From the NCBI GenBank assembly GCA_015680685.1, contig MNCI01005255.1:727758-791757 (forward strand): a stretch of 64,000 nt of DNA, read 5' to 3'. Source of the stretch: Gnetum montanum. Taxonomy: Eukaryota; Streptophyta; Gnetopsida; Gnetales; Gnetaceae. The notes below the pieces were generated by a model. It had not been told where the DNA came from, made no database searches, and saw only the letters and a program-made list of their open reading frames with translations. Below are positions 1 to 12,140 of the stretch, piece after piece. Both the position numbers and the translations under genes were made by a program. Numbering within the stretch: the first letter of the stretch is position 1; the number at the start of each line of letters is the position of its first letter.

Positions 1-779
1 AAACTAGATGTAGAAGTTCATTATCTCTTAGGTGTTATTCCAATCAAGTATCAAAGTACCATTAATAAGCTTTACTTAAGTTTGCATCATCTTAGAAAAG
101 TAGGATTTGTAAGTTAAGAGCCCTTGCAGATGAGTTATGTGTATTTATTTTTTGTGCTACAACTACCCTTATCATGTTGTAGTTAAAAGCTTATATGATT
201 TATTTTTTCTACCTCCATTGGTGCTTGGTCAATTTATAGAGTCTATCTTTATTTTTCCTACAAATCTAATATCTGTTAAATAGATCCTATGGGTCTTTTG
301 ATGTGATAAAGCTTTAGTTTTAATATAGAAGAAGTTCTCAATGAAGTATTAGCTAAATTAGTGATTCTTTGATTTTTAAACTAATAAATTACTGGTTTAG
401 ATTAAATATCAATTAATGATAATAATATGGATCAAAATTATTAATAAAGTCTAATGCATAATGTTCATAAGTTAGTAACATCTCTTACCAAAATTTTGAT
501 TCGTTGAAGGTATCATATTAATATCTAATGTTTAAAATATGACTTCATTAATATGGCTATCACAATTGAGTTTTCTTATTAGCATAATGCTCATTTATGT
601 TTCAAGTTTGGATTTCTTTCTACTTTACATTCACCTACATTTTTTGAAACTTTCCAATCTCATTGGAATAGTTACATATATGACCAATGTCACTAGCCAT
701 TTGCTCTATTCTCCAAGGTCTTGTGGTTTTTCAAGACTTTGATGACTTCCTTTTATAGATTTTTTTTTAAAATTTATAA

Positions 780-870
780 TTCAATGTTGTTTAGTGGTAT
801 TGAACCTATAGCCTAGGGTTACCAAAAAAAGACAATTACCACTAAGCTAACACCTTGTTGCTACTTTGGA
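780..870 (-). repeat. tRNA-derived SINE-like fragment 1
   Basis: Read on the minus strand, 849-839 gives TAGCTTAGTGG, which fits a pol III A box, and 806-796 gives GGTTCAATACC, close to the B-box consensus GGTTCRANTCC. They lie 32 bases apart, a normal tRNA-head distance. A T-rich run on the plus strand near 758-775 could be the A-rich tail of a SINE. No cloverleaf can be drawn with confidence, so this is called a tRNA-derived repeat rather than a tRNA gene. A related fragment lies at 2220-2295. Confidence 0.45.
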
Positions 871-2219
871 ACACCTCTCTCACACTTGATTACTAACCCT
901 TTGTGACACCCTTTTACCATTTTACAAGTAACACATATGTGGAACAACTTGTTCATTCATAACCAAGTGATCTTGAGAAATTGTGGCTTTGTGGCTTTAT
1001 CACTGTGTAAATTCAAAATTTTTATAATTGAAACTTATATTTTCACTATCATGAATAAATTTTCATTGAAAATACTACTAATTTTATGAATAACATTGAA
1101 TTAGCTAAAGGAACCTCACCATATCCATGTCCTAGGTCTTGGCCTCTTACAACTAAATCCAAACCTATAAGCTTAATAATTGTCATCCATAAGTCATAAT
1201 AATGTTATTAGATGAGATGTATTTCTAGTTAATGAAAGCCAAATAAATAACATTTAGAATTTTGGTTTGAAACTTTTATTTTGGATAGAGAGCCTTATTT
1301 TCTCTGGAAAACTATGGAAGATATGCAACTTGTCTAAAATTAGCAATTAATGGATCTATAGAGGATTATCTTTTAACTATTGTTTGTTTGTTTGTTTGTT
1401 TTAGGTTAGACATCTAGAGGTATACTATTATTTATTAGGATTTTCTTTGAATAGATATTTATTTTCTTGGTGAACAATCTTGTTATTTTTTAAATTAAAT
1501 GTCTTGACATACATAGAGTCTTGAGGTCATTTGCTATTAACAAGACATTTACTTATAAACTTAGCTTTTCAGGAATACCATCTTCCTAATGTAATGAACA
1601 AGAAGTTAAGCCCAATTAAAGGGAAAATAAAATTCAAATTTAATAAACTTTAATTTCAAATTTAATATCATTTATGATTAAATTTTAACACGCATACAGG
1701 ATTTCAATAGAAATTATGCAAATTGCTTTGGTTTTATGTCCTATTCATAAAACTTTTAAGAAAATCAACTTCAATTCATAATAGATCTTATGAAATCAAT
1801 CATATCTAGGTATTTATTCATTTAAAACTAATTTAAACATTCAAATGTCTTCTTCTAAGGGCTTGCAAACATGAAATAGCTTGCAATAGAGAGAGATTAA
1901 GATTGGAATTGGTGTTTCAAGAAGATTAACAAGAATCACCTTAAAGCCATTTGAAATAAAGTATATATTGATTAATTATTGTTAGATGAAATTGAAACAA
2001 TATCAAATCTTATAAATATTACATGATTCAAATATAAAACATCTTAGATCTATGAAAACTTATAAAAATTCAACGTGCATAAAATATAACTAAGATGTTA
2101 AGAGATGTGTAGTAAAATGTGAGATATATTTTATTTACTTGCATCCACTAAGACCCTCTTGGATCTACCAAATAACATTTATTTCAAAATTCCTTTAGTG
2201 GATTATTTCTTTTTGACTT

Positions 2220-2295
2220 AGTGTAACCAACTAGAATCAAACCTTTGACCTAGGGTTTCCACGTTAAGACTATTACTACTCAGTTAACACCTCAT
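2220..2295 (-). repeat. tRNA-derived SINE-like fragment 2
   Basis: On the minus strand this has an A-box-like TAACTGAGTAG (2286-2276) and a B-box-like GGTTTGATTCT (2243-2233). The segment between them, AAACCCTAGGTC, matches the equivalent part of fragment 1 (TAACCCTAGGCT). The two fragments look like diverged copies of the same family in the same orientation. Boundaries are approximate. Confidence 0.4.
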
Positions 2296-4848
2296 TGAAA
2301 ATATGAGATCATTGTTAAATGATTGTGAGATTGAAAAAATTTTGAGATTTATAAGATAAGTGTAAGATAATTATAATGAAAATATAAACTAGAACATTAT
2401 GTGAAGGTTTGAATTAATATAATGTGAGATAAGAATAAGGAAATGAAAAAGGACTTAAAGCCTAAAGAAACTTTAGTAGTAAAGAAGTTATTTTTCTTCT
2501 TTCAAGTTAAAATGAAAAGATAAAAATAACTACATACTTAACAAAAATTTTATCAAGAGTCTATGAATAATGTAAATAGCAAGGATGATATGAATACTAA
2601 CTAGTAAGAACAATGATCATGATTCTATAACATATGTTTTCAAGGAAATTTCAGAGACAAATACTAAGTTTGGTAATCAAAGAAGATAAAGTTTGAAATA
2701 GTCTACATCAAGCTAGTTGAGTATGGATCCTACTAGTGTAGAGATTATTTTCTCTTTCCTTTTTCATTTTAAAAAGGAATAGTTAATGTCTATATAGTGT
2801 ACTAGGATTGCATGACATTGGTAAATCTTATCATAGTGTACCATTTCCTTAAGTATAGAATAGTTGAAGCATAACAAACTTTAATTTTATACCTCTCATT
2901 ATTTAAGCACAAGAAAAATAGTCCACTACAATCTCTTCTACTAGAATGAAGTAGTAGAGTTCTTAAGTATAAAGATAATAAGGGAATTCTAGAATGTCAT
3001 TATTTTCTAATATCTTTTAACTTTATATATACATGTCACTTCTCTCTTTCTTTGACCTTGTATGTATATAGTAGTATTTTCATGTTTTCTAATACCAATA
3101 CTATTCATTAGTGTCTTCACCTTTGTTTTGATCATTTAGCAAGGGAAGTAGTAGTTGTTGCCTTACATATGTTTGTGTATGTATATATCTTATCCTATAG
3201 CATCACTAGAGCAACCAATACCAAGTTGTTGGACTTTTCAGTAACCATAAACCATTATCTTAACCTAAACCTAGAACTTAAAAAAAAGTAGTAGTTACAA
3301 AAAATATGAATCTACTCTCATGGCAACATCAGCTGTTGCACATGTCACTAGGCCTAGTTCCCAAATTGAACTAAAGTTCACATTGCCCACCCTAAAGAAA
3401 TAGGAGTGTGGGCCCTTTCCTAGAATCCTATACTTGCTTTAGTCTTTATTTTGGAGGGGAATTCCACACTTATATAACAAACATGACTATAACCTCATTA
3501 GTATTATGCTACTTGATAGATCTGCTAACTATTATATTTTTAGCTACCATTTATAGGGGCTTTGGTCATCAACTTTCTTTTCATCAAATAAAAATGTACA
3601 TGATTGAACTTTCTTACATTATACAAAGATGCTATTGTTATAAAATGAAAGATTTTTTTTGAATAATCCTACATATGAATGAATGAGAAAAAAGGATATA
3701 CTATTTTGTATATTAGAAACTCTATGTGCCATAAATTTGGAAGTCCTACCCTGCAACATAACATTCTAGACTGACTCACCTTCATGTATTAAATCTATAC
3801 TAAAAGAATAGTTCTAGATTTTTTCTTCATTTTTTTGCAATCCTAACACTTGGAAAATTCATAGCTTTCTTTATTATCCTTTTCTTGTAGAAAAAATTTT
3901 GATATCATAAATGTGAGAGTTGCAACAGTTACCTTATTCATAAATTTAAATTTGACATGTACTTGAAGAAATATTATTGTCCACTTCTTTACATTTAGTG
4001 ATTACTCTATTATAATTTTCATTTCATTTATTTTTTCTTTTAAGGGAAAGGAAGGAAGGAGGATTAGGTATTGGAACCTAAAATAATTTAACTATAGGAT
4101 ACCTTTTGAAAATCTTTACTTAAGATTTCAACAACCTATTTAATGGCTTATTCTCCCATGTACTTTCCTTGCAATGCTTTATTTCCTTATTAAAAAATTT
4201 ATATTCCCTCATCTTCCTTGGGCAAGTCTTTATCTTACTATTTCTAGTAATGTTACCTTTTTCCTTACTTTTCAAGACCACTCTAACATAGTAGTAATTT
4301 GTGTAGTTCTTAGTTGGAAATTCTTTGGATGAGTGTACATTTGATAAGCATATTGAAAAAATAAATTGCTATCACTATTTTTACTCATTGAAACTATCAA
4401 GCAAAGGATAAGTAAACACGAAAATCACATTATTATGAGTACATATCTATATTATAGATTTAATTACATTATTAGGATGTACTTTCTATTTTCCATTTTC
4501 ATTTCCTTTATCATTGATATAAGTTATGAAAATTAGTGTTAATTCATAGATTAATATTTTTAATATTTAATTGTGGTTTGCTAAAATCACGAGCATAAGA
4601 TGCATTATTTTTTTATTTTTACTAATGATGTCTTAGGTTACAGTAATTTATTGGTTTGCAGCCAACATATATAATGTTGAGTATTAATACATGTTTCTTT
4701 CTTTTGCTCATGAAGCTCCCCATGCTTCTCAATTGGTGAGCTTTCATCGACCCTCATCCTTTATGTAGTTCTTGATGGATGCTCCTGCAATCATCTAAAC
4801 AAACCTACAAGACCCCTTAGCATAGATCCATATGCATGGAGTATATCC

Positions 4849-5402
4849 AAGCTATCAAAGATGATGGTGTAATGGTGATTATAATTCCGTTTGGTATGAT
4901 ATTTGTTGTCCATGTAAGTTGGCCTCTTCCTTTAATCATTTCTTTTCTACCATGGTTTTTTATTGGTAGTTTTTAGTTAGTTCCTAGTGGTTTCTTTGTG
5001 GTTTGTATTTTTTAATAGTATCCCCTATGCTTATTTGTTTATGTGTTTCTAAAAGAAAATGCCCTCTACGAGTCTAATTACTTTTTGAAACCATGTCCTT
5101 CCAAGTTCATACTTTTTTCTTTAATATATCTTTATTATCATTTTCTCTCTCAAAATATATGTTTTTGCATAATACATTTACTTCATTTATAATTCATAAA
5201 TTTTATTTTGAGTGTCCATAGCTTCATAAACTATTGTTATTTTGAAATTGAAGCTAAAGTCCTATATATTAGCTCTATCAATGTTTATTATAAAATTTAT
5301 TATGAAAGATCATTGCTCAAATGTGAATTCTCATTTGATCAAGAAAATTCCAATAAGGTTGATGAATGAGCCTAGGTTTATTAAAAAAAAATTATATAGT
5401 AG
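4849..5402 (+). repeat. Host tandem duplication, copy 1
   Basis: This ~550 bp segment is repeated, diverged, immediately afterwards. The second copy begins at 5403 and is interrupted at 5451 by the array A insertion, then resumes at 61883. Shared landmarks include GTTGGCCTCTTCCTTTA (4918-4934 and 61898-61914), CAAAATATATGTTTTTGC (5153-5170 and 62136-62153) and TTTGAGTGTC (5208-5217 and 62192-62201). Copy 1 has no insertion where copy 2 has one, so it serves as an empty-site reference. Confidence 0.8.
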
Positions 5403-5451
5403 TAGCTATTAGAAATGATTGTGTAATGACAATTACAATTCTATTTGGTAT
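5403..5451 (+). repeat. Host tandem duplication, copy 2, left part
   Basis: This is the start of the second copy (AGCTATTAGAAATGATTGTG, compare 4849-4868). It runs up to the target-site duplication GACAT at 5452-5456, where array A is inserted. The rest of the copy resumes at 61883. Confidence 0.8.
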
Positions 5452-5456
5452 GACAT

Positions 5457-6227
5457 TGATGGGACACGATACTGCATGGGCTACCGCAATCTCTATAAAT
5501 AAGAAGCGGCTCTCCCTTGTTTCACATCGATAGGTTAGATTGTAGCAAAGCTCTGGAAATTTGATCCCTTCAGAGATAGATTATTTTCCAGTGTTTGCCC
5601 GCAATGTGGTGAATGTAATTGTATGACATCCTTTATTCAAGTATGATGTACTTGGACACGCACATGACCAGCAATAAAGATCGAGATTACTTCATCATTG
5701 CAACATTCACTTTGTTATTTATTTATTTAATTGTTATTTGCTGCTTTCCTAGTTAATACTCTCTCTCACCCTTAAACTCCTAGAATCTGGAATGAGTACG
5801 ACTTGATTACGAGCATTTAAGTGTGACTACTTGGTAACCTAGTGGCGTACCTAGGATCTGCCCTTGGTAATCCCAGTCGTAGTCATGCACAACGTCCAAG
5901 ATGTGTACGGATGATCAAGGAACAGATGCTCATTGCACTTAGGCTAAATTAGATTCTCTTACCCTTTTCCTCCTAGCTTAGCTTAGTTAATATTACTTTC
6001 CACTGCCTTCAGGAGTAGCATTAGATTAGGAACATATCATACACCTCACTCTGGACTAAACCATATGTGACAAATATAATACTAGTCCAAGTGGGAAGAC
6101 AGCGAACTACGACCTAAAAGTAATTGTCTAGGTGCCATAACTAGTCTGTCTGCGGAGTTCGAATGGATCGCACGTGAAAACGCTCGTATTCATATGGTTG
6201 AGTGTAGGGGTATCTCGCCACTCATCC
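5457..6227 (+). repeat. Array A LTR1 (outer 5' LTR)
   Basis: This 771 bp LTR starts TGATGGGAC and ends CATCC; the other copies end CATCA. A TATA box, TATAAATAA, lies at 5494-5502. The U3 is short and lacks the expanded GATATCGC block of LTR2 and LTR3. A PBS-like site follows directly at 6228-6247 (TAGGCGTCGTTGCCGGGGAC), matching the tRNA-Asp-type primer site except near its first bases. The 5 bp GACAT duplication abuts its left end. Confidence 0.88.
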
Positions 6228-6356
6228 TAGGCGTCGTTGCCGGGGACGATGCTAGTTATCTAGATTAGTTATATCATACAAGGTCACTGTATAGAACTTA
6301 ACGATATATCTCTTAGAAAGAAGTAATTATAAAAAGTCACATAAATTCACACATAG

Positions 6357-8340
6357 CATTGCCTCTCCTACAAGATTACAATAACGCCACACTTAGTGAG
6401 GAAGTTCATTGGAGAACCAATGAACTATATGATAATGAGGATTGGAGTATACAACCTGAAGTGGGAGTTTCTTATAAACATGAACAAAAGCAATGTCATC
6501 CTAACACATGAAAGCCTAACTTACCTAATGAAGATGAACCCCCACTAGCCACTACAAGCTTAATGCAAATACAAAAGGTTGTGCAAATCTCATGTAGGCA
6601 TCATAAAGAGAGCCATCTAACCAGGCTCGATTTAAACAACTTTCCTAAATTTTTAGGAAGCTACGACATAGATTTGCATCAACATTTACAAGCCTTCTAT
6701 GATGCTTGCACATGGAACAACATTGATAATGGGTGGCAAAAACTTAAGCTCTTTCCCATGACACTCGTTGACCGAGAAAAAGTATGGTATAGATCGTTAA
6801 AACAAAATTCAATATGACGTTGGTCAACAATGGTAGAAGTTTTTAACGAAAAATATCAAACCTACGGAAGAGTGTCAGCCTTGAGGAAACAAATCCAAGG
6901 ATGGAAACAAGAACAACATGAACCCTTGGACATGGCCTTAGAAAGATATTATGCACTATTAAATGACTGTCCAGGCCATGGGTTTTCCAAGGAAAGGCTA
7001 ATGTACCATATCATTGATGGGCTATGTAATGAAACAAGAGAGACCTTAGGAATGTATGCCCAAGGTCAACTATATGAAATATGAACCCATCAAATCCAAG
7101 AGCTTATCTAGTGGGTAGCAAAAGAAGAAGGAGATATGGCTAGATGGGAGAGTTGAAAAATATGAACATGACCAAAATCTCAACCTAATAAAGGTCCATC
7201 ATAAAAAGGATAAATCAACCAATCTCAAGGTGGGAACATCATCTTTGTTGATACAAAAAACATTAGAAGAAAATAAGGTAAAGATCAATAAGATGTTGGA
7301 TTGGATGTATCAAAAGTATGGAGAATCTATCAACGTTATTGGAGATAGAGTTTTGACAACCCAAGAAGCAGGACAAAACATTAGGCAATTGGAGAGAAGG
7401 GATAAGGAAAATAAGAGCTCAATTGCCAATCATATATATGAATGCAACATATGCCTGTACGATCACCCCAAAGGCCAATGTCCAATATTGTTACACTTAC
7501 ATGAGCATTGGGGAAACATGTTACATCCAGAGTTCATACAGAGATACTGTGTTCAATCACAGTGGCAACAATCCCAGTCGTGGCGGAGACCACCCTTAGA
7601 CTGGAGACACCCTTCATATCATCCAAATCCAAATGCTTATCGTGTTCAACATCCTGTTTCTTCAACTAAGCCAACATACTCTATCTCATCATAGTACTAT
7701 TCTCCACAATACTATCAACCCATGCCTCCAACACAACCACCACCTTGTGCACCTTCTACTCCTCTTAACTTTCAACATTATCATCCTTTTCCTCCTTGTA
7801 CATTGCCACCAACTATTCCTAAGGTGCATGCACCACCACAACAACCCATGAATAACACTTGTGCTACTACTACTAACAGTAATGCAAAGCCTTCTCAACA
7901 TCAAAAGTGTCCTTTCTTTAAACATGATCGTAAGAAGGGACAACACAATTCCAAGGCCACTGCATCCACCAACCCAGCATAAGTTCCACACTATGGTGCA
8001 CCCTTACCTTCAAATCCAATGCCTCATGTAACTTTATCAGGGCCACCAACTCACACTCCAACAACTATACAACCCAATGAACACAATCAGGGAACATAAC
8101 ATCCTGATCCTTGCATACCATCTAACGGTCATAAACATCATAGTGGGTCAACTCGTTATCCCCGAACTACATCGTATAAAGTGCCCCACTATGCTTATTA
8201 TAAGCAAGTGTGTGAACCCCGAGGGGATAAGTATGGCCAAGTTCCAATACGTCCAACATGCAAGGATCCTCATCTTCCATTTATTATTCCTTGCCATACT
8301 CAACCGTTTAGTTATGGGGGATACCCCCCATTCTACTAAC
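6357..8340 (+). pseudogene. Array A unit 1 gag, broken
   Basis: The Gag-like protein of unit 1 is closest in style to Athila-group Gag. The retrotransposon gag core is visible as FPKFLGSYDIDLHQHLQAFY, then LFPMTLVDREKVWYRSL (6750-6800), then W-S-T-M-V-E-V-F-N-E-K-Y and a CPGHGFSKERL segment near 6970. Downstream, CNICLYDHPKGQCP (7443-7484) looks like a zinc knuckle variant. A long Pro/His-rich tail ends in YGGYPPFY. The start codon has changed to TTG at 6359, in-frame stops occur at 6815 and 7082, and frame shifts occur near 7150 and later. The other two units preserve an ATG at the equivalent place. No pol follows, so mobility would need help from an autonomous relative. Confidence 0.8.
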
Positions 8341-9736
8341 AAGAAGGATTAATAAATATTTTTCGGTTCTTTAATTTTACAACTTTTTGTTTTTTAGTTT
8401 TTCATTTTTCAACTTTTTGTTATATTTTTTTGATCTTTTTGTGTTTGTTTTATCTTTTTACATTTTTGTAAGTAATCTCATCTACGAATAAAACACTCAT
8501 GTGGATCGTTGGTTGAGGTGTGTTTTCTGTTATCATGTCTCGAGTGATCAATTATTTGGAATAGTGAGCCCATTACACCCACTCATCCACTCTACAAATA
8601 AGAGGTTTTGTTCGAGGGTACAGTGATATTCTTGAAATTCTTAAAACTTAAAATTAATTTTGTGTTCATTGTACCCAAAATGAAGAAGGATGGACCAAGA
8701 GGAAATGATTAGGGTGTGACATCAAGGGGACTTGTGGATTCTCTTTGGTGACCCCTGTGGGAGTTATCATGCAACTTGGTTATACTAAGATCCTTGTAGA
8801 TCTAATAAAAAATGAGAGTAAGAGTAATCAAAAAGGAACTCAAAAATCAAATTTTGTTCTAGGGGATCCCACTGGAAAGACATGCACCCATGCCTGAAGG
8901 TTGGCGGCTTTTCTAGATTCAGTATTCAAAAAGAAAGAATAAGAAAGAAAAAAAAAGAAAGAAAAACAAAGTGCCATAAAACAAAAATCACTCCTTCCTT
9001 GAATAAAATGCTAAGTGATCATACACCTTGTTGTTATGGTACTTTCATAGTTGCTCATCATGGGATGAAACAAGGTGATGTCACTGATTAGGAGGAATGC
9101 ACTTGGTCCTGATCTTGGAACGATGGGTTAATGACACCCTAATCATGCTCACACGCAGGATTCATTGTGCCCTAGGTCAATTACCTCATGTCCCAATCTC
9201 TATGATCCCTTCTATACTCTATCTCATCTCACTTTTTGGGTAATTGTAGCTTGTGTCCCGTGTATCATAGAATTTTTATCTCATTCTGGTGATATCTACA
9301 TGTGTGTGTTTTGTGGAGTTAGTGTGAATTACATTTAACCCTTCTAGTGCCCATGGACACTTTAAGTGTGGTTACACAAGGGCATTATAGGTTGACACCT
9401 GCTTTGGGAAGGATCCACTTGTGTAATCTTTTGTAATTCTCACTTATGACATCACTCACACACACCATTTTTCATCCTCAACTTATTTCCTAATAATTTT
9501 CTTTCCCTACTATTATCCCTCTATATTTTGACGTTCCAATGCACCATTACATACCCTTTTTTTATCACCCATGATTTTATTGATAAAATCCACACCATTA
9601 TCATTAATTGTTCCTTTTGACTTAATGAAATTACCTTAGAACATCTTGATCATTGTCAGTGTCGTTCATTCCATCGTTAATTTCAAGAAAATCATTAAAA
9701 AATTTTATCTTTTTATAGTGTGTTACATCACTAGGG
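8341..9736 (+). other. Array A unit 1 noncoding middle region
   Basis: This is T-rich, then A-rich (8930-8970) sequence with no open frame of note. It is conserved in all three units (also 20851-22240 and 26486-26857 plus 58793-59815). The segment GAAATGATTAGGGTGTGACA (8703-8722) is the unoccupied equivalent of the T1 insertion site in unit 3. Nothing else is recognised. Confidence 0.6.
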
Positions 9737-9815
9737 ATGAGATATCACATATGCGATATCGCGTACGCGATGTATCGTACACGATATCGCGTCCCCATCT
9801 TCCTATAAATAGGTA
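9737..9815 (+). promoter_or_regulatory. Internal promoter-like module, unit 1
   Basis: A cluster of GATATC/GATATCGCG-type palindromes (9740-9792) is followed by TATAAATA at 9804-9811. This is the same layout as the element's own LTR promoters, yet it sits inside the internal region, over 2 kb upstream of the next LTR of this family once the nested B element is removed. Equivalent modules occur in unit 2 (22260-22302) and unit 3 (59822-59865). It could drive a short transcript for the 3' reading frame. Transcription is not shown by the sequence. Confidence 0.5.
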
Positions 9816-10313
9816 CCCTTGTCGCAACACTTAGCATCATTTTGTCATTCACACAGGGGGAGTTTTTGAAATTTTTTTCTGCGACTTCCAATTGCATGAC
9901 CCTTACTTTTCTCACTATATCTTGCTCGTTGGTACTTTGATTTTAATTCTGTTTGAACTTGTTTGAACCCAGAGTGTTCAGCTTAGTTGTGGGTGAGGGA
10001 CACTTGCCGAAAAGTGCCTAACTTTTTTGAAATTTATCATCACCCAAAGGACATCAATTAGGGTAATTAACTTTAACACTTAGAATAATTGTGCCTAAAA
10101 ATCATTTAACCCTTAGGTATACTGGGAAACTAAAATAAAAACCACCTAAGTCATAGGATCCATTATTACAAACTTTCGGGTACTATCACACGTGGTAACA
10201 TAAGATCTTTAATTAAGGCAAGTAGTAAGGTATAAATTTACTCTAAAAACAACCTTACTAATGCTTGGCCCGTGTGATTGTAGATGGTTCCAAAATGTGG
10301 ATAGCAGGAAGGT

Positions 10314-11098
10314 TGATGGGACATGATATCGCATCCTCCGCCGCGATATCTTGTACACGATATCGCGGTGCACCATCATATCTATAAACAAGAGGTGGCT
10401 CTTCCTTGTTTTATCATCCTAGGCTAGATAGTAGGGAAACTCTGGTAGATTGATCACTCCAGAGACAGAATATTTTCCATGTGCCCACAGTAGGAGTCCT
10501 AAAGTGAACGGATCTTTATTCGAGAAAACATTGTACCTGAACACAAGTTTGTGTACAATAATAATGACTAGCTTCTTGGATAAACCTTGCAGTGCATGGA
10601 ATAGGCTAATTAGGATTTTATTGACTATTACTTATTACTTATCATTTAAATGCTTTATTAGGAATTAATTCTCTCTAAACCCTTCTCTCCTAGTTAAGTG
10701 CCTCAGTACAACCGCTTCAAGCATGTGCGTTACGCATGGTGATCCCAGCAACGATTAGCATTTGGTAACCATGGTTGCATTGGTTCAAGGTGTGAACAGT
10801 AAGTGGGAACGGATGCTGACGCTAGGTTAATTTAGACTTAGTTCATTAGTTAGAGTTAGGTAATTATTCTTCTCAACCCTTCACCTTGTTAGCATAGGAG
10901 ACAAAAATGTAAAAAGACATAAAAATCATATACCTTGTGCTTACTTAACCATACACCGTAAGTCTGGGAAGATAATGAATGATTAACCCTAAGTATTCCA
11001 TGAGGCGTGTAGGCACTTAGTTTGTGGAGTTTGATTGGATCACACATGCTATGCTCGTATTTGTATGGTTGAGTGTAGGGGTATCTTTCCACTCATCA
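10314..11098 (+). repeat. Element B 5' LTR
   Basis: This 785 bp LTR has GATATCGC-type palindromes in U3 (10325-10368) and a TATA-like TATAAACA at 10383. It ends ACTCATCA. The PBS TGGCACTGTTGTCGGGGAC follows at 11101-11119, two bases after the LTR, and resembles the tRNA-Asp-type site TGGCGCCGTTGCCGGGGA with C-to-T/G-to-A-like changes. Confidence 0.85.
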
Positions 11099-11245
11099 TA
11101 TGGCACTGTTGTCGGGGACTAAGTGTTTTTGAGCTAAGTAGAACATAGGACATCACTCACATCGTTGGGAGCTTAAACAAACTCTTAGGGTTAATTAAAT
11201 GAAAAATTTATATAACGGTTAAATAGCACACCGAATTAAATAACA

Positions 11246-11817
11246 ATGTCTTCTTCTAGCAAAAGCAATCCACCACCTAGGGGTAATACAAGAAATAGTC
11301 AGCAATCAAAAACACATAACCAAAATCTACCGGTTCCTCAACAATATCGAGTGGTATATACTCACCCCGATGAGTACATACCAGAATTTACCTTTATCCT
11401 CCATCAAGACGAACAACTACGATGGAGAGATTTGCAAGGTAACATAGTGTTACCTCCAGATTGATCAGTCCCCAACATGCTCCTCCGTGATTTGGCACAG
11501 ATCGGCATGACTCAGCTCTACGTTGAACACATTGCAAAAAATTTTAACATGAGGGATTACCATCCCATGGTTTTACAACGTATGAGGGACTTAAGGTAGG
11601 AGAGCCAACATACACTATTGAAGGACAAAGAGGTCCCGCATGTCCTAAGTGAAATAGGAGATGATGAACCAATTATAACGGGTTCTCTATCGAAAGATGT
11701 TCCCCCTCCTAACGATAGTGAGGAGGTGGGGTATCAAAACCTATGCTCAATGATACAAAACCCTAATTCTGATCCCCATGAACACCAGCTATTCATTGAG
11801 GGAATAAACAACACATG
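11246..11817 (+). pseudogene. Element B N-terminal Gag-region frame, broken
   Basis: One frame runs from ATG at 11246 with two in-frame stops (TGA at 11462, TAG at 11597) to a stop at 11815. The visible protein starts with a Ser/Pro/Asn-rich stretch, then a segment around QQYRVVYTHPDEYIPEFTF. No known domain is recognised. By position it is the N-terminal part of the element B polyprotein ahead of the gag core. The region 11818-12140 between it and the gag core is Arg/His-rich in one frame and has no clear continuous coding. Confidence 0.45.
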
Positions 11818-12140
11818 ACAAGGACAGGCACTTAGATCGTCATCACGATCGAGGCCGAAGCCACAGAAGAGAAGGTAGGAAACATCATCATGGAGATGGT
11901 TTCCCTTCTTCTTCCTCTTCATTGCATCACTCATCCTCTCCTTCCACATCTTGGCATAGCCATCAAGAGCATAACGGTGAGGATAGAGGTAGGCAAAACG
12001 AGAGACCTCGACGAGAGAGTTGAGAGAGAGGACAAGGGCATGAACGAAGGGAAAGCAGGAAACAACGTAGACATCATAGATGTCATGAAAGAGATGATCA
12101 TGATGAGCCCCTACTTGCAACCTGAAGTATGCTAAATATC

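Larger units (their letters stand above)
1..4848. other. AT-rich host intergenic DNA
   Basis: This is AT-rich sequence with no reading frame that looks coding; the longest open frames are 67 and 84 codons and show no recognisable motif. Apart from two SINE-like fragments (listed separately) and a short TTTG run near 1380-1402, I see no transposon termini, RNA gene or conserved element. It is the left genomic flank of the large nested insertion that starts at 5457. Confidence 0.6.

Noticed and set aside
780-870. A functional tRNA gene on the minus strand
   Set aside because: A- and B-box-like motifs are present but acceptor and anticodon stems do not form convincingly; better explained as a SINE-like remnant.
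7689-7991. 100-codon minus-strand frame opposite array A gag
   Set aside because: Arises from the Pro/His-rich repetitive gag tail; the other units do not keep it.
10314-11098. Element B LTRs as extra LTRs of array A
   Set aside because: They have their own AAGGT duplication and differ from A LTRs over most of their length.
11734-12120. 128-codon minus-strand frame in element B
   Set aside because: Low-complexity Arg/His region read in reverse; no homologous frame elsewhere in the window.
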